14,563 nucleotides of DNA from an uncultured Clostridia bacterium (GTDB taxonomy: Bacteria > Bacillota > Clostridia > Oscillospirales > Acutalibacteraceae), in contig CALEIS010000122.1 of assembly GCA_937877675.1 (NCBI GenBank), forward strand, positions 1-14,563. Reading direction: 5' to 3'. The notes beneath the pieces are model-generated. The model saw nothing but the letters and a program-made list of their open reading frames with translations, had not been told where the DNA came from and did not search any database. Both the position numbers and the translations under genes were made by a program. The first letter of the stretch is position 1. The number at the start of each line of letters is the position of its first letter. Positions 1 through 6,211 of the stretch are shown here, piece by piece.

Positions 1-2
1 CA

Positions 3-152
3 CAGCTCAGAATTGCAAAGGACTTCCTTGACCGTGATAACTGGAACAAGATGTCGCTTATGAACATTTCAGGTGCAGGTCGTTTCGCTGCTGACCGTGC
101 TATCAACGAATATGCAGCAAACATCTGGGACGCAAAATCAGCACTTAAATAA
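3..152 (+). CDS. glgP: Glycogen/maltodextrin phosphorylase, C-terminal end (partial)
   Basis: Only the last 49 codons are in the window; the gene enters from the left edge. The reading frame ends in TAA at 150-152. The readable tail contains KDFLDRDNWNKMSL followed by GRFAADRAINEYAANIW, which matches the conserved end of the alpha-glucan phosphorylase family (typical pattern: a Trp/Lys patch, then G-[KR]-F-[SA]-[SA]-D-R-[TA]-I-x-E-Y-A-x-x-I-W). These are cytosolic, pyridoxal-phosphate dependent enzymes that release glucose-1-phosphate from glycogen or maltodextrin. The catalytic and cofactor residues lie outside the window, so activity cannot be judged. A strong hairpin terminator follows 7 bases after the stop, so it is the last gene of its transcript. 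The family call is fairly firm; glycogen versus maltodextrin preference cannot be decided from this fragment. Confidence 0.8.
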   Translation, partial: QLRIAKDFLDRDNWNKMSLMNISGAGRFAADRAINEYAANIWDAKSALK

Positions 153-153
153 T

Positions 154-184
154 AAAAAAGGCAGTTCGATTGAACTGCCTTTTT
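154..184 (+). terminator. Intrinsic terminator, probably bidirectional
   Basis: A perfect 8-bp stem GGCAGTTC (160-167) / GAACTGCC (172-179) with a GATT loop is preceded by six A (154-159) and followed by five T (180-184). On the plus strand it ends the phosphorylase transcript. On the minus strand the A-run becomes a T-run, so it can also end the convergent lipoprotein gene, whose stop is at 200. Confidence 0.9.
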
Positions 185-199
185 GTTGTTTTATATTAT

Positions 200-1129
200 T
201 TACACATCGTTTCTAATAACGAGCCAACCCTTCATACGAAGGATTTCTTTTGGATTATCGAGTGTTATTTCTCGTGTGCCTTGAAGAAGGTCCTCTTTTT
301 CAAACCATCGAGAATCTATATTGAGATTCATTTGAGGGATATTTTCTTCTCCAGATAAATCATAGTCATACCTCAGAGTATCCGTTGTTGTGCTTGTTGT
401 TTCCTCTTTTGTTAATGGAGTGACAAAAACAACTTCATTATCAATATCGAAGGATAATTCAACAAGCTCATAATCATAAGAATACTCTATGGTAAGAGTT
501 GAGCCATAAGCGTATTTTTCTAAATTCTTAATTTCAAGTTGTTTATCAACAGACCCATCTTCAATTTCTCCCCATTGGTCCTTGTATATATTAAGGGTAT
601 AAGTAACATCAAAGTTATCGTTAATATTTGTGCTAAAATACTGTTGCCAGTTATCTTCAGTTATTTCGACAACTGTGTATTGGTTTAATGAACGATAATG
701 TCCCCACTCGCCATCGGTCCAAGAAATATAAATCTGAGTTTTATCAATGTTGATACCATCTGAATAGAAATATTGTTCTAAATAAGCAACTTTATTTCCA
801 TCACCATCAACTACATCGTGATAGTTACCATGGGATGACTTGCTACATTTGTTGAATTTTATTGTGAATTCGCCCTTGTCAGTTATGAGTTTTCCATCTT
901 CAGTGATAGAAATCTTTTTCAATTCGTATTCATAGTTATCACCATTGTAGCTTTCATTAAGAAAAAACCATTCACTAACATATTTTGACATACATTCAGA
1001 GCAAACAGTATTGCTACTCTTAGTGCCTGTAGTTTCGTCATCGTCATCATCTTTTTTCTTGTCACTATTACAAGCAACAAAAGAAAGACACATAGCAAAA
1101 ATTAACAATAATGCAATTATCTTTTTCAT
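200..1129 (-). CDS. Exported lipoprotein of unknown function
   Basis: This 309-residue protein begins with a classical lipoprotein signal peptide: MKK, a hydrophobic stretch from about residue 4 to 18, then a lipobox SFVAC with the lipidated Cys at position 20. It is followed by a Lys/Asp-rich and Thr/Ser-rich linker (about residues 22-40) that would hold the body off the membrane. A CSEC pair follows at about residues 43-46. The remainder is acidic and rich in Tyr, Asn and beta-prone stretches, including VEITEDNWQQYF near the middle, a kind of motif often seen in uncharacterised clostridial surface proteins. There is no catalytic motif I recognise. Translation start is supported by AGAGGTG about 6 bases upstream (plus-strand 1136-1142) and by a consensus promoter at 1168-1195. 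It is monocistronic and convergent with the phosphorylase gene. It would be anchored on the outer face of the membrane; its role is unknown. Confidence 0.85.
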   Translation of the reverse strand: MKKIIALLLIFAMCLSFVACNSDKKKDDDDDETTGTKSSNTVCSECMSKYVSEWFFLNESYNGDNYEYELKKISITEDGKLITDKGEFTIKFNKCSKSSHGNYHDVVDGDGNKVAYLEQYFYSDGINIDKTQIYISWTDGEWGHYRSLNQYTVVEITEDNWQQYFSTNINDNFDVTYTLNIYKDQWGEIEDGSVDKQLEIKNLEKYAYGSTLTIEYSYDYELVELSFDIDNEVVFVTPLTKEETTSTTTDTLRYDYDLSGEENIPQMNLNIDSRWFEKEDLLQGTREITLDNPKEILRMKGWLVIRNDV

Positions 1130-1167
1130 CTTTTACACCTCTAAAGTTTTTTGTCTTTGTAATTTTC

Positions 1168-1195
1168 ATTATACATTCTTTGCAAAATTTGTCAA
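1168..1195 (-). promoter_or_regulatory. SigA-type promoter of the lipoprotein gene
   Basis: On the minus strand TTGACA (1190-1195) and TATAAT (1168-1173) are both perfect consensus hexamers, with a 16-bp spacer. The predicted start of transcription is near 1161, giving a leader of about 30 bases before the ATG at 1129. Confidence 0.85.
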
Positions 1196-1283
1196 ATAAA
1201 ATCATAAAAGGGATTTTGCCCTGTTTGTAAACACAAAATTTGAATTTGTCGAGCTCTTTTATTTATTAAAATCAGCAGAATTC

Positions 1284-1358
1284 GTAGGGGACGACGACTC
1301 GGCGTCCCGCAATAAAATTATCAAAAAACTAACGGGCTGCCTAGTAGTCAGCCCCTAC
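1284..1358. repeat. Short palindromic repeat with GTAGGGG...CCCCTAC ends
   Basis: A 75-bp element is bounded by GTAGGGG (1284-1290) and its reverse complement CCCCTAC (1352-1358). Inside are two smaller hairpins, GGGACG/CGTCCC near 1288-1309 and GGGCTG/CAGCCC near 1334-1355. Its left flank carries AAATTTGAATTTGTCGA (starting about 1237) and TTCGTAGGGG. Related flank sequence and the same GTAGGGG end recur at the large element 9317-9457 and at the right edge of the window. It has no coding capacity; it looks like a non-autonomous interspersed repeat. Confidence 0.7.
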
Positions 1359-1380
1359 AATACACTGAATTGGTTTAATT

Positions 1381-1532
1381 ATAAATTTGCAACGCAGTTC
1401 CGACATTCTGCACTTTGCGCTTTGCATTTTGCATTCTCCCCGAAAAACTCCCAATTTGTTAAATTATATAAATTCTCAACACAGTTCCGACATTCTGCAT
1501 TATGCACTTTGCATTTTGCACTTTGCACTTGC
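1381..1532. repeat. Two copies of a TTTGCA-heptamer repeat unit
   Basis: Two related blocks, about 1381-1437 and 1468-1532, share ATAAATT, then CAACRCAGTTCCGACATTCTGCA, then a run of 7-bp steps of the form TTTGCAN (CTTTGCG, CTTTGCA, TTTTGCA and so on). A third copy lies in inverse orientation at 11805-11858, between mcsB and clpC. The open reading frame that crosses this stretch is a by-product of the repeats and has no ribosome site. Together with the 1284-1358 element this accounts for most of the gene-free stretch 1130-1620. Confidence 0.7.
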
Positions 1533-1553
1533 ATCATCCACTACATCTTGTGA

Positions 1554-1582
1554 TTGCAAACAGACGAAATTTATGTTATACT
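1554..1582 (+). promoter_or_regulatory. Promoter of the DnaD-like / DnaC-like gene pair
   Basis: TTGCAA (1554-1559) and TATACT (1577-1582) are separated by an optimal 17 bp. They lie about 38 bp upstream of the DnaD-like start codon. No other good promoter is seen in the preceding repeats. Confidence 0.65.
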
Positions 1583-1620
1583 TATTCTCCCATAATGTGA
1601 CATAAAAAGGAGGGAAAGAT

Positions 1621-2628
1621 ATGTTCGAGATTTCGCCAAAGGTTTATACGTCTTTGTTTTCGTTACCAACGGAAATTGCAGACCGTGGACTTAAATTCGC
1701 AAGTGGTGAACAGTTAAAAGTTATTATCTGTATTTTCAGAAATCCACAGATTACAGCAGAAGAAATCACAAAAATTACAAATCTTTCTCTCGGTACAGTC
1801 AACGAATGTGTTGAATATTGGGTATCTAACGGTATTTTAAAGGATTCACAACCTGAAAAGATTGTTAAAACTGAAAGTCAGGTGCAAAATGCAGAAAAAG
1901 TAAAAATGCCATTACCTGAAATTCATTTTACAAACCCAACTCAGGCAGAAATTGAGAAAATTCTCAAGAAAAACGGCTCAATGAAGCGTCTTTTCCTTGA
2001 AGCACAGGAAATTTTAGGCAAAACTCTCGGTTACAGTATGCAATGCACAATTTATTCCGTTGTAAATCGTTATGGAATTAAGCCGGACGTTGCAAACTGC
2101 CTTTTATACTTTGCAAAAAGTATTGATAACACAAGTCAGAATGATATTTTAAAAATCGCAAAATACTGGGCAGAAAATGGTATTACAGATTTAAGTTCTG
2201 CCGATGACTACATACAGGAAACTGAAAAAGCACTTAAAGTTTTCCGTGAACTTGCAACTCGTACAAATAACGACACATCTGCACCAACATTTGCAGTTAT
2301 GGAAATTTTCTGCGAGTGGATTCGTTGGGGCTATGGCATTGACGAAATCGAAAAAGCCTTTAATATTATGAAATCCGAAAAGCAGACGGGCAGACTTGTT
2401 TGGAATAATATTTCTCACATGAATGGTACTATCAAAAATTGGCGTAAGCAGGGACTTTTCACTCTTGAAGAAATGGAAAAAGGTACAAAGAAATTCCAGA
2501 CAAAAACACAAAAGAAAAATAAGGAAAAAGAAACATCCTTTGATGTGGAAAAAGCCGAAAAACAGGCAAAACTTAATCGTAAAAACTTTGGCGATATGAA
2601 AAATAACAGAAAAGGTAGGGGGGCATAG
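1621..2628 (+). CDS. DnaD-domain primosome/replication initiation protein
   Basis: This is a 335-residue cytosolic protein. Residues about 25-75 look like a winged-helix (helices around EEITKITNLSLGTVNECVEYWVSNGIL), as in the N-terminal domain of DnaD. Two helical DnaD/DnaB-type (DDBH2, DnaB_2) modules follow at about 110-200 and 205-285. The second ends with the family hallmark, an aromatic/hydrophobic helix running into GTIKNWRKQGLFT. The C-terminus is Lys-rich and ends with RKNFGDMKNNR. DnaD-family proteins remodel DNA at origins or stalled forks and help recruit the helicase loader. The ATPase gene two bases downstream fits that partner. AGGAGG at 1608-1613 is ideally spaced from the ATG at 1621. 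Whether it is the housekeeping DnaD or a DnaB-like relative cannot be settled from sequence alone, so no symbol is given. Confidence 0.85.
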   Translation: MFEISPKVYTSLFSLPTEIADRGLKFASGEQLKVIICIFRNPQITAEEITKITNLSLGTVNECVEYWVSNGILKDSQPEKIVKTESQVQNAEKVKMPLPEIHFTNPTQAEIEKILKKNGSMKRLFLEAQEILGKTLGYSMQCTIYSVVNRYGIKPDVANCLLYFAKSIDNTSQNDILKIAKYWAENGITDLSSADDYIQETEKALKVFRELATRTNNDTSAPTFAVMEIFCEWIRWGYGIDEIEKAFNIMKSEKQTGRLVWNNISHMNGTIKNWRKQGLFTLEEMEKGTKKFQTKTQKKNKEKETSFDVEKAEKQAKLNRKNFGDMKNNRKGRGA

Positions 2629-2630
2629 AA

Positions 2631-3641
2631 TTGGCATATTCAAAAGAAATGCACGATAAAGCACGTGCAGAAATTAAAAAGAGAAAAAATGATGCCGAGA
2701 ATACAGCATCCCAGCGTAAGGCAGAGTTGACCTTTAAATACCCCGAGTTTCAGTTTATTGAATCTGAACTTGCAAAAACAGGTTACGAAACAATAAAAGC
2801 GTTTTCATTACCAAAGGAAAATGCAGAAAAAGAACTTGTAAAAATCCGTGAGAAGAATAAAATTCTTCGTGAGGAAAGAGTAAATCTTTTAAAGGCATTG
2901 AAACTTCCTGAGGATTATTTGGATGTTAAATATACTTGTCCTATCTGTGAGGATACAGGTATTTGTGAGGATTATGACAGTGAAAGACAAGTGTCCCACG
3001 GTTCAAAATATTGCAAATGCTATCTTGAAATTTTAAAGGGATATGCAGTGAATGACCTTAATCGCTCAACCCCACTTGAACTTTCAAGTTTTGACGATTT
3101 CAGGCTTGACTATTATCCACTTACAAGCAAAAATGCAGACCGTCCAAGAGAGGAAATGACGGATGTGTTTAATAGTTGTAAAAGATATGCTCAGGCGTTT
3201 GATAAGGACTCAAAGTCACTTTATTTCTATGGCAGAACAGGACTTGGAAAAACTCATCTCTCATTGGCAATTGCAAACGAGGCAATTAAAAAGGGTTACA
3301 ATGTGATTTATGGCTCTGTAATCACTTTCCTTAATAAAATGGAAAAGGAAAAGTTCGGCAAAGCAGATATTCAGACGGATACCGAAAGCCTTTTGGTGGA
3401 TGCAGATTTGCTCATTATTGACGATTTGGGTGCAGAGTTTTCAACAGCCTTTACAATTTCAGCAATTTACAGCATAATCAATAGCAGAATCGCAAGGGGA
3501 GTACCTACAATCATCAGTTCAAACCTTAGTGTTTCGGAACTTAAAGAGCGTTATCCCGAAAGTGTAGCATCAAGAATTATCGGTAACTATATCCCTGTTG
3601 AATTTATCGGCAAGGACATTCGTCAGATAATGAATGAATAA
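2631..3641 (+). CDS. DnaC/DnaI-like AAA+ helicase loader
   Basis: This is a 336-residue ATP-binding protein. The N-terminal 100 residues are charged and helical (possible coiled coil), followed by a likely zinc site: CPIC at 103-106 and CKC at 128-130. The AAA+ core has Walker A GRTGLGKT (201-208), Walker B LLIIDD (260-265), a sensor-like ISSN (295-298) and an arginine-finger region RYPESVASRI (307-316). This architecture matches bacterial DnaI/DnaC loaders, which bind DnaB-type helicase and place it on DNA. The IstB transposition ATPase is related, but no transposase is nearby and the neighbour is a DnaD-like gene, so a replication role is favoured. I chose the TTG at 2631, two bases after the upstream stop, because GGGGGG sits 7 bases before it. 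The next in-frame ATG is at 2649. It is co-transcribed with the DnaD-like gene and closed by a terminator. Confidence 0.85.
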   Translation: MAYSKEMHDKARAEIKKRKNDAENTASQRKAELTFKYPEFQFIESELAKTGYETIKAFSLPKENAEKELVKIREKNKILREERVNLLKALKLPEDYLDVKYTCPICEDTGICEDYDSERQVSHGSKYCKCYLEILKGYAVNDLNRSTPLELSSFDDFRLDYYPLTSKNADRPREEMTDVFNSCKRYAQAFDKDSKSLYFYGRTGLGKTHLSLAIANEAIKKGYNVIYGSVITFLNKMEKEKFGKADIQTDTESLLVDADLLIIDDLGAEFSTAFTISAIYSIINSRIARGVPTIISSNLSVSELKERYPESVASRIIGNYIPVEFIGKDIRQIMNE

Positions 3642-3654
3642 TCATATTTAAAGG

Positions 3655-3683
3655 AAATACCTGATTTCGGTCAGGTATTTTTT
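3655..3683 (+). terminator. Intrinsic terminator after the helicase-loader gene
   Basis: A 10-bp stem AAATACCTGA / TCAGGTATTT with loop TTTCGG is followed by a T-run. The same hairpin, base for base, recurs at 4975-5004 after the first zinc-ribbon gene. Confidence 0.9.
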
Positions 3684-3700
3684 GTTGTAATGAAAATATG

Positions 3701-3729
3701 TTGATTTTACTGCTTTATTGTGCTAAAAT
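3701..3729 (+). promoter_or_regulatory. Promoter of zinc-ribbon gene 1
   Basis: TTGATT (3701-3706), a 17-bp spacer and TAAAAT (3724-3729). The region is nearly identical to the promoter of the next gene. A small inverted repeat CCAA-TTTC-TTGG (3739-3750) lies close to the predicted transcription start. Confidence 0.75.
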
Positions 3730-3770
3730 GAGCATATACCAATTTCTTGGATGTAGAAAGAAGGATTTTT

Positions 3771-4958
3771 ATGTTCTGTTCAAAATGTGGAACAAACAAT
3801 TCAGATGGTGCAATGTTCTGTGGTGCTTGTGGAAATCCATTCACAAATGCAAATCCAATAGATGATGAAAAAACAATGATTATGGATAATCAAGTTCCAG
3901 TGGAGCCAGTATATAACCCACCAGTTATGGAACAACCAGTAGCACCAGTATATAACCCACCTGTTATGGAACAACCAGTAGCACCAGTATATAACCCACC
4001 AGTTATGGAACAACCAGTAGCTCCAGTTTATACTCCACCTGTATATACTCCACCTGTTGAACCCCAAAAACCAAAGGGAAATAAAACAGTAATTATAATA
4101 GTAGTCCTTGCGATTATTATCGCTTTGTTGGGAACAGCTGTTGCTCTTTTTGCAACGGGAGTTATCGACCTTGATGGCTCTACAAAAGAAACCACTACTG
4201 AGTCGAGAAAAGAAAAAAAGAAGAATAATGAAGATAAAACCGAGGATTCTGAGGATAAAGATTCTAAGGATGAGAATTCTGAAGGTGAAACTTCTGAAGG
4301 TGAAACCTCTGAAGATGAGAATTCCCAAAACGGAAGTATTGACATAGATAATATCGAAGAGGGAAGTTATATTAAATTCGGCTCATACGAGCAGGATAAC
4401 AATTATTCAAATGGCAAGGAAGAGATTGAATGGATTGTTCTTGCTAAGGAAGATAACAGAATTCTTGTTGTCAGCAGATATGCCCTTGACAGTAGGCCTT
4501 ACCATACAAAAGAAGAAAATGTATCTTGGGAAACTTGTACAGTCAGACAGTGGTTGAATGGTGAATTTATAAATAATGCTTTTTCAGCTCAGGAACAGGC
4601 TATGATACCAACAGTAACAGTGTCCGACACTAATAATCCTGTTCATAACACTAACCCTGGTAACTCAACTCGTGATAAGGTTTTCTTGTTGAGCATCAGT
4701 GAAGTATCACGATATTTCCCTACGGATACGGACAGATTATGTGTACCAACTAACTATGCTATTGCACAGGGTGCATGGGCAAATCCTGACATCTCAGTAG
4801 GTGGCAGAAATTGTGGCTGGTGGTTGTTGCGTTCACCGGGTCTTGACCAGGATAATGTGGCACTTATTCACAGTAGTGGCGCTATCCGTGAAGGTGGCGA
4901 ACATGTTGACTGTGAAGAGGGTGGTATCCGTCCTGCTATGTGGATTACCGTTAAATAA
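3771..4958 (+). CDS. Zinc-ribbon, single-pass membrane protein with exported DUF6273-like domain
   Basis: This 395-residue protein has a clear mosaic. Residues 1-24 form a zinc ribbon (CSKC at 3-6, CGAC at 17-20). An acidic EKTMIM segment at 33-38 follows, then a Pro-rich linker with three exact 13-residue repeats PVYNPPVMEQPVA (46-84). Next are a membrane helix at about 105-130 preceded by Lys residues, an acidic Lys/Glu/Ser/Thr stalk to about 190, and a C-terminal domain from about 195. That domain contains IEWIVL, WETCTVRQWLN, FLLS, WWLLRSPG and a final GGIRPAMWI, the pattern I associate with DUF6273, a clostridial domain of unknown function. Lys-rich positions before the helix place the ribbon in the cytosol and the large domain outside. 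The ATG at 3771 is preferred over a TTG-type start at 3747 because AAGAAGG lies just before it and the two paralogues start at the same residue. Substrate and role are unknown. Confidence 0.85.
   Translation: MFCSKCGTNNSDGAMFCGACGNPFTNANPIDDEKTMIMDNQVPVEPVYNPPVMEQPVAPVYNPPVMEQPVAPVYNPPVMEQPVAPVYTPPVYTPPVEPQKPKGNKTVIIIVVLAIIIALLGTAVALFATGVIDLDGSTKETTTESRKEKKKNNEDKTEDSEDKDSKDENSEGETSEGETSEDENSQNGSIDIDNIEEGSYIKFGSYEQDNNYSNGKEEIEWIVLAKEDNRILVVSRYALDSRPYHTKEENVSWETCTVRQWLNGEFINNAFSAQEQAMIPTVTVSDTNNPVHNTNPGNSTRDKVFLLSISEVSRYFPTDTDRLCVPTNYAIAQGAWANPDISVGGRNCGWWLLRSPGLDQDNVALIHSSGAIREGGEHVDCEEGGIRPAMWITVK
3906..4022 (+). repeat. Three in-frame 39-bp tandem repeats
   Basis: Three consecutive copies of a 39-bp unit encode PVYNPPVMEQPVA in the linker of zinc-ribbon protein 1, with only a few third-position differences. 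They are followed by degenerate half-units PVYTPP twice. The near identity suggests recent slippage or unequal exchange, so linker length may vary between strains. Confidence 0.9.
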
Positions 4959-4974
4959 TGAATAAATTTATAGA

Positions 4975-5004
4975 AAATACCTGATTTCGGTCAGGTATTT
5001 TTTT
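4975..5004 (+). terminator. Intrinsic terminator after zinc-ribbon gene 1
   Basis: The stem AAATACCTGA / TCAGGTATTT with loop TTTCGG and a T-run is identical to the hairpin at 3655-3683. This indicates duplication of the intergenic unit along with the gene. Confidence 0.9.
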
Positions 5005-5005
5005 G

Positions 5006-5034
5006 TTGACTTTACTGCTTTATTGTGTTAAAAT
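5006..5034 (+). promoter_or_regulatory. Promoter of zinc-ribbon gene 2
   Basis: TTGACT (5006-5011), a 17-bp spacer and TAAAAT (5029-5034), immediately after the T-run of the previous terminator. The inverted repeat CCAA-TTT-TTGG follows at 5044-5054, as in gene 1. Confidence 0.75.
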
Positions 5035-5075
5035 GACCACATACCAATTTTTGGATATAGAAAGAAGGATGTTTT

Positions 5076-6074
5076 ATGTTCTGTTCAAATTGTGGAACAA
5101 ACAATGCAGATGGCGTAAAATTCTGCAGTAATTGTGGAAACCCTATGCCAACACCAAAACCAGTAGAAGAAACAGTTGTTGCAAGTGAGCCAACTCCAGT
5201 AGCTCCAGCTGAGCCAGTAGCACCAGCTCCTGTATATGCACCAGTTGAGCCAGTAGCTCCAGCTCCAGCTCCTGCACCAGCACCAGAAAAACCAAAGAAA
5301 AAGAATAACAATATTATCATTATTGCTATTGTTGCAGTAATCGCAGTTGCAGCAATCGTTGTTGGTATCCTTTTCGGCACAGGCGTTATCGGTGGCGATA
5401 ACAAGAAAAAGGAAGAAGAAACAACAGCAAAGAAAACTGAAACAACAACAGAAACTGTAAAAGAAGAAGAGAATAAACCTAACTTCAAGTATGCTGAAGT
5501 ACAGGATTTAAGAAAATACTTTATTGCAGTTGATGATGCAGGAAATCCAGTTTTCAATGAATATGGCGAAGTTACAGTTTACGAAACTGATGATGCAGGT
5601 AAATTCGTTTATGATGCAAATGGAAATCCAACTACTTATTTAACTAGTCTTGATTTTGAATTGAATGGTACAATATATACTTCAGGCATGGCTGTCAAGA
5701 TTCCAACAGGCTGGAAACTCATTGATGGTTCGTTTGTAGAAGACGGTATATGCAACGAAGCAACAGAATCTGCTATCGTATTTGAAGAAAGTTACGGTAC
5801 TGCAGCTACACTTGAAGAAGTTGCTATGGAATATGTTGATGCGGTTGATGAATCTACAGTATCATTTGAATATGATGCAGATGCAACACAAATTAATGGT
5901 AAAGATGCAATGGTCATTATGGCTGAAGCAGTCGTTGAAGATGATATCTGTGTGTCATATCAGTTTGTAATTATCGAGGTTGATGGCGAGTTCTATTGCT
6001 TCTTCTTCACTACACCAGATGCTGAATCATTTGACTTTGTTTCATTCGTTGAAACAAACGTAACATTTTATTAA
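5076..6074 (+). CDS. Zinc-ribbon, single-pass membrane protein, paralogue 2
   Basis: A 332-residue relative of its neighbours. Residues 1-23 are a zinc ribbon (CSNC at 3-6 and 17-20), nearly the same as in paralogues 1 and 3. A Pro/Ala linker follows at about 25-70, a Lys cluster EKPKKK at 71-76, a membrane helix at about 79-101, and a Lys/Glu/Thr stalk to about 135. The exported domain begins with a Gly/Asn/Asp-rich part (DDAGNPVFNEYGEV..., DANGNP), then KIPTGWKL and a closing FDFVSFVETNVTFY. The KIP-GW and DF..F..TN elements recur in paralogues 3 and 4 but not in 1, so paralogue 1 shares only the front half. The layout resembles TcaA/YvbJ-type Firmicutes membrane proteins. The exported domain is unrecognised. 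AAGAAGGA precedes the ATG, and promoter and terminator are its own. Confidence 0.85.
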   Translation: MFCSNCGTNNADGVKFCSNCGNPMPTPKPVEETVVASEPTPVAPAEPVAPAPVYAPVEPVAPAPAPAPAPEKPKKKNNNIIIIAIVAVIAVAAIVVGILFGTGVIGGDNKKKEEETTAKKTETTTETVKEEENKPNFKYAEVQDLRKYFIAVDDAGNPVFNEYGEVTVYETDDAGKFVYDANGNPTTYLTSLDFELNGTIYTSGMAVKIPTGWKLIDGSFVEDGICNEATESAIVFEESYGTAATLEEVAMEYVDAVDESTVSFEYDADATQINGKDAMVIMAEAVVEDDICVSYQFVIIEVDGEFYCFFFTTPDAESFDFVSFVETNVTFY

Positions 6075-6082
6075 TTAACCTT

Positions 6083-6118
6083 ATCCCCACACAGAAACCC
6101 TCTGTGTGGGGATTTTTT
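6083..6118 (+). terminator. Intrinsic terminator after zinc-ribbon gene 2
   Basis: A perfect 13-bp stem ATCCCCACACAGA (6083-6095) / TCTGTGTGGGGAT (6101-6113) with loop AACCC runs into six T. Shorter versions of this hairpin follow genes 3 and 4. Confidence 0.95.
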
Positions 6119-6140
6119 ATGCCATAACATAGAATTTCTA

Positions 6141-6169
6141 TTGTTTTTTTGAATATGTTATGATAGAAT
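6141..6169 (+). promoter_or_regulatory. Promoter of zinc-ribbon gene 3
   Basis: TTGTTT (6141-6146), a 17-bp spacer and TAGAAT (6164-6169). A perfect 16-bp palindrome TTTCAAATATTTGAAA (6179-6194) lies near the predicted start of transcription and ahead of the ribosome site. Confidence 0.65.
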
Positions 6170-6211
6170 GACAGCATATTTCAAATATTTGAAAATGAAA
6201 GAAGGATTTTT

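Noticed and set aside
1387..1605. 72-codon plus-strand reading frame
   Set aside because: It is made of the heptamer repeats (HFALCILH-type peptides), has no ribosome site, and overlaps the promoter of the next gene.
2631..3641. IstB-type transposition helper
   Set aside because: No IstA-like transposase or insertion-sequence ends are nearby. The CPIC...CKC zinc site and the DnaD-like neighbour favour a DnaI/DnaC loader.
3801..4345. Minus-strand open frames opposite the first zinc-ribbon gene, and similar ones at 5012-5557 and 6508-6786
   Set aside because: They are shadows of Pro-, Lys- and Glu-rich coding repeats on the plus strand. They have low-complexity Trp/Ser/Phe composition and no promoter or ribosome site.
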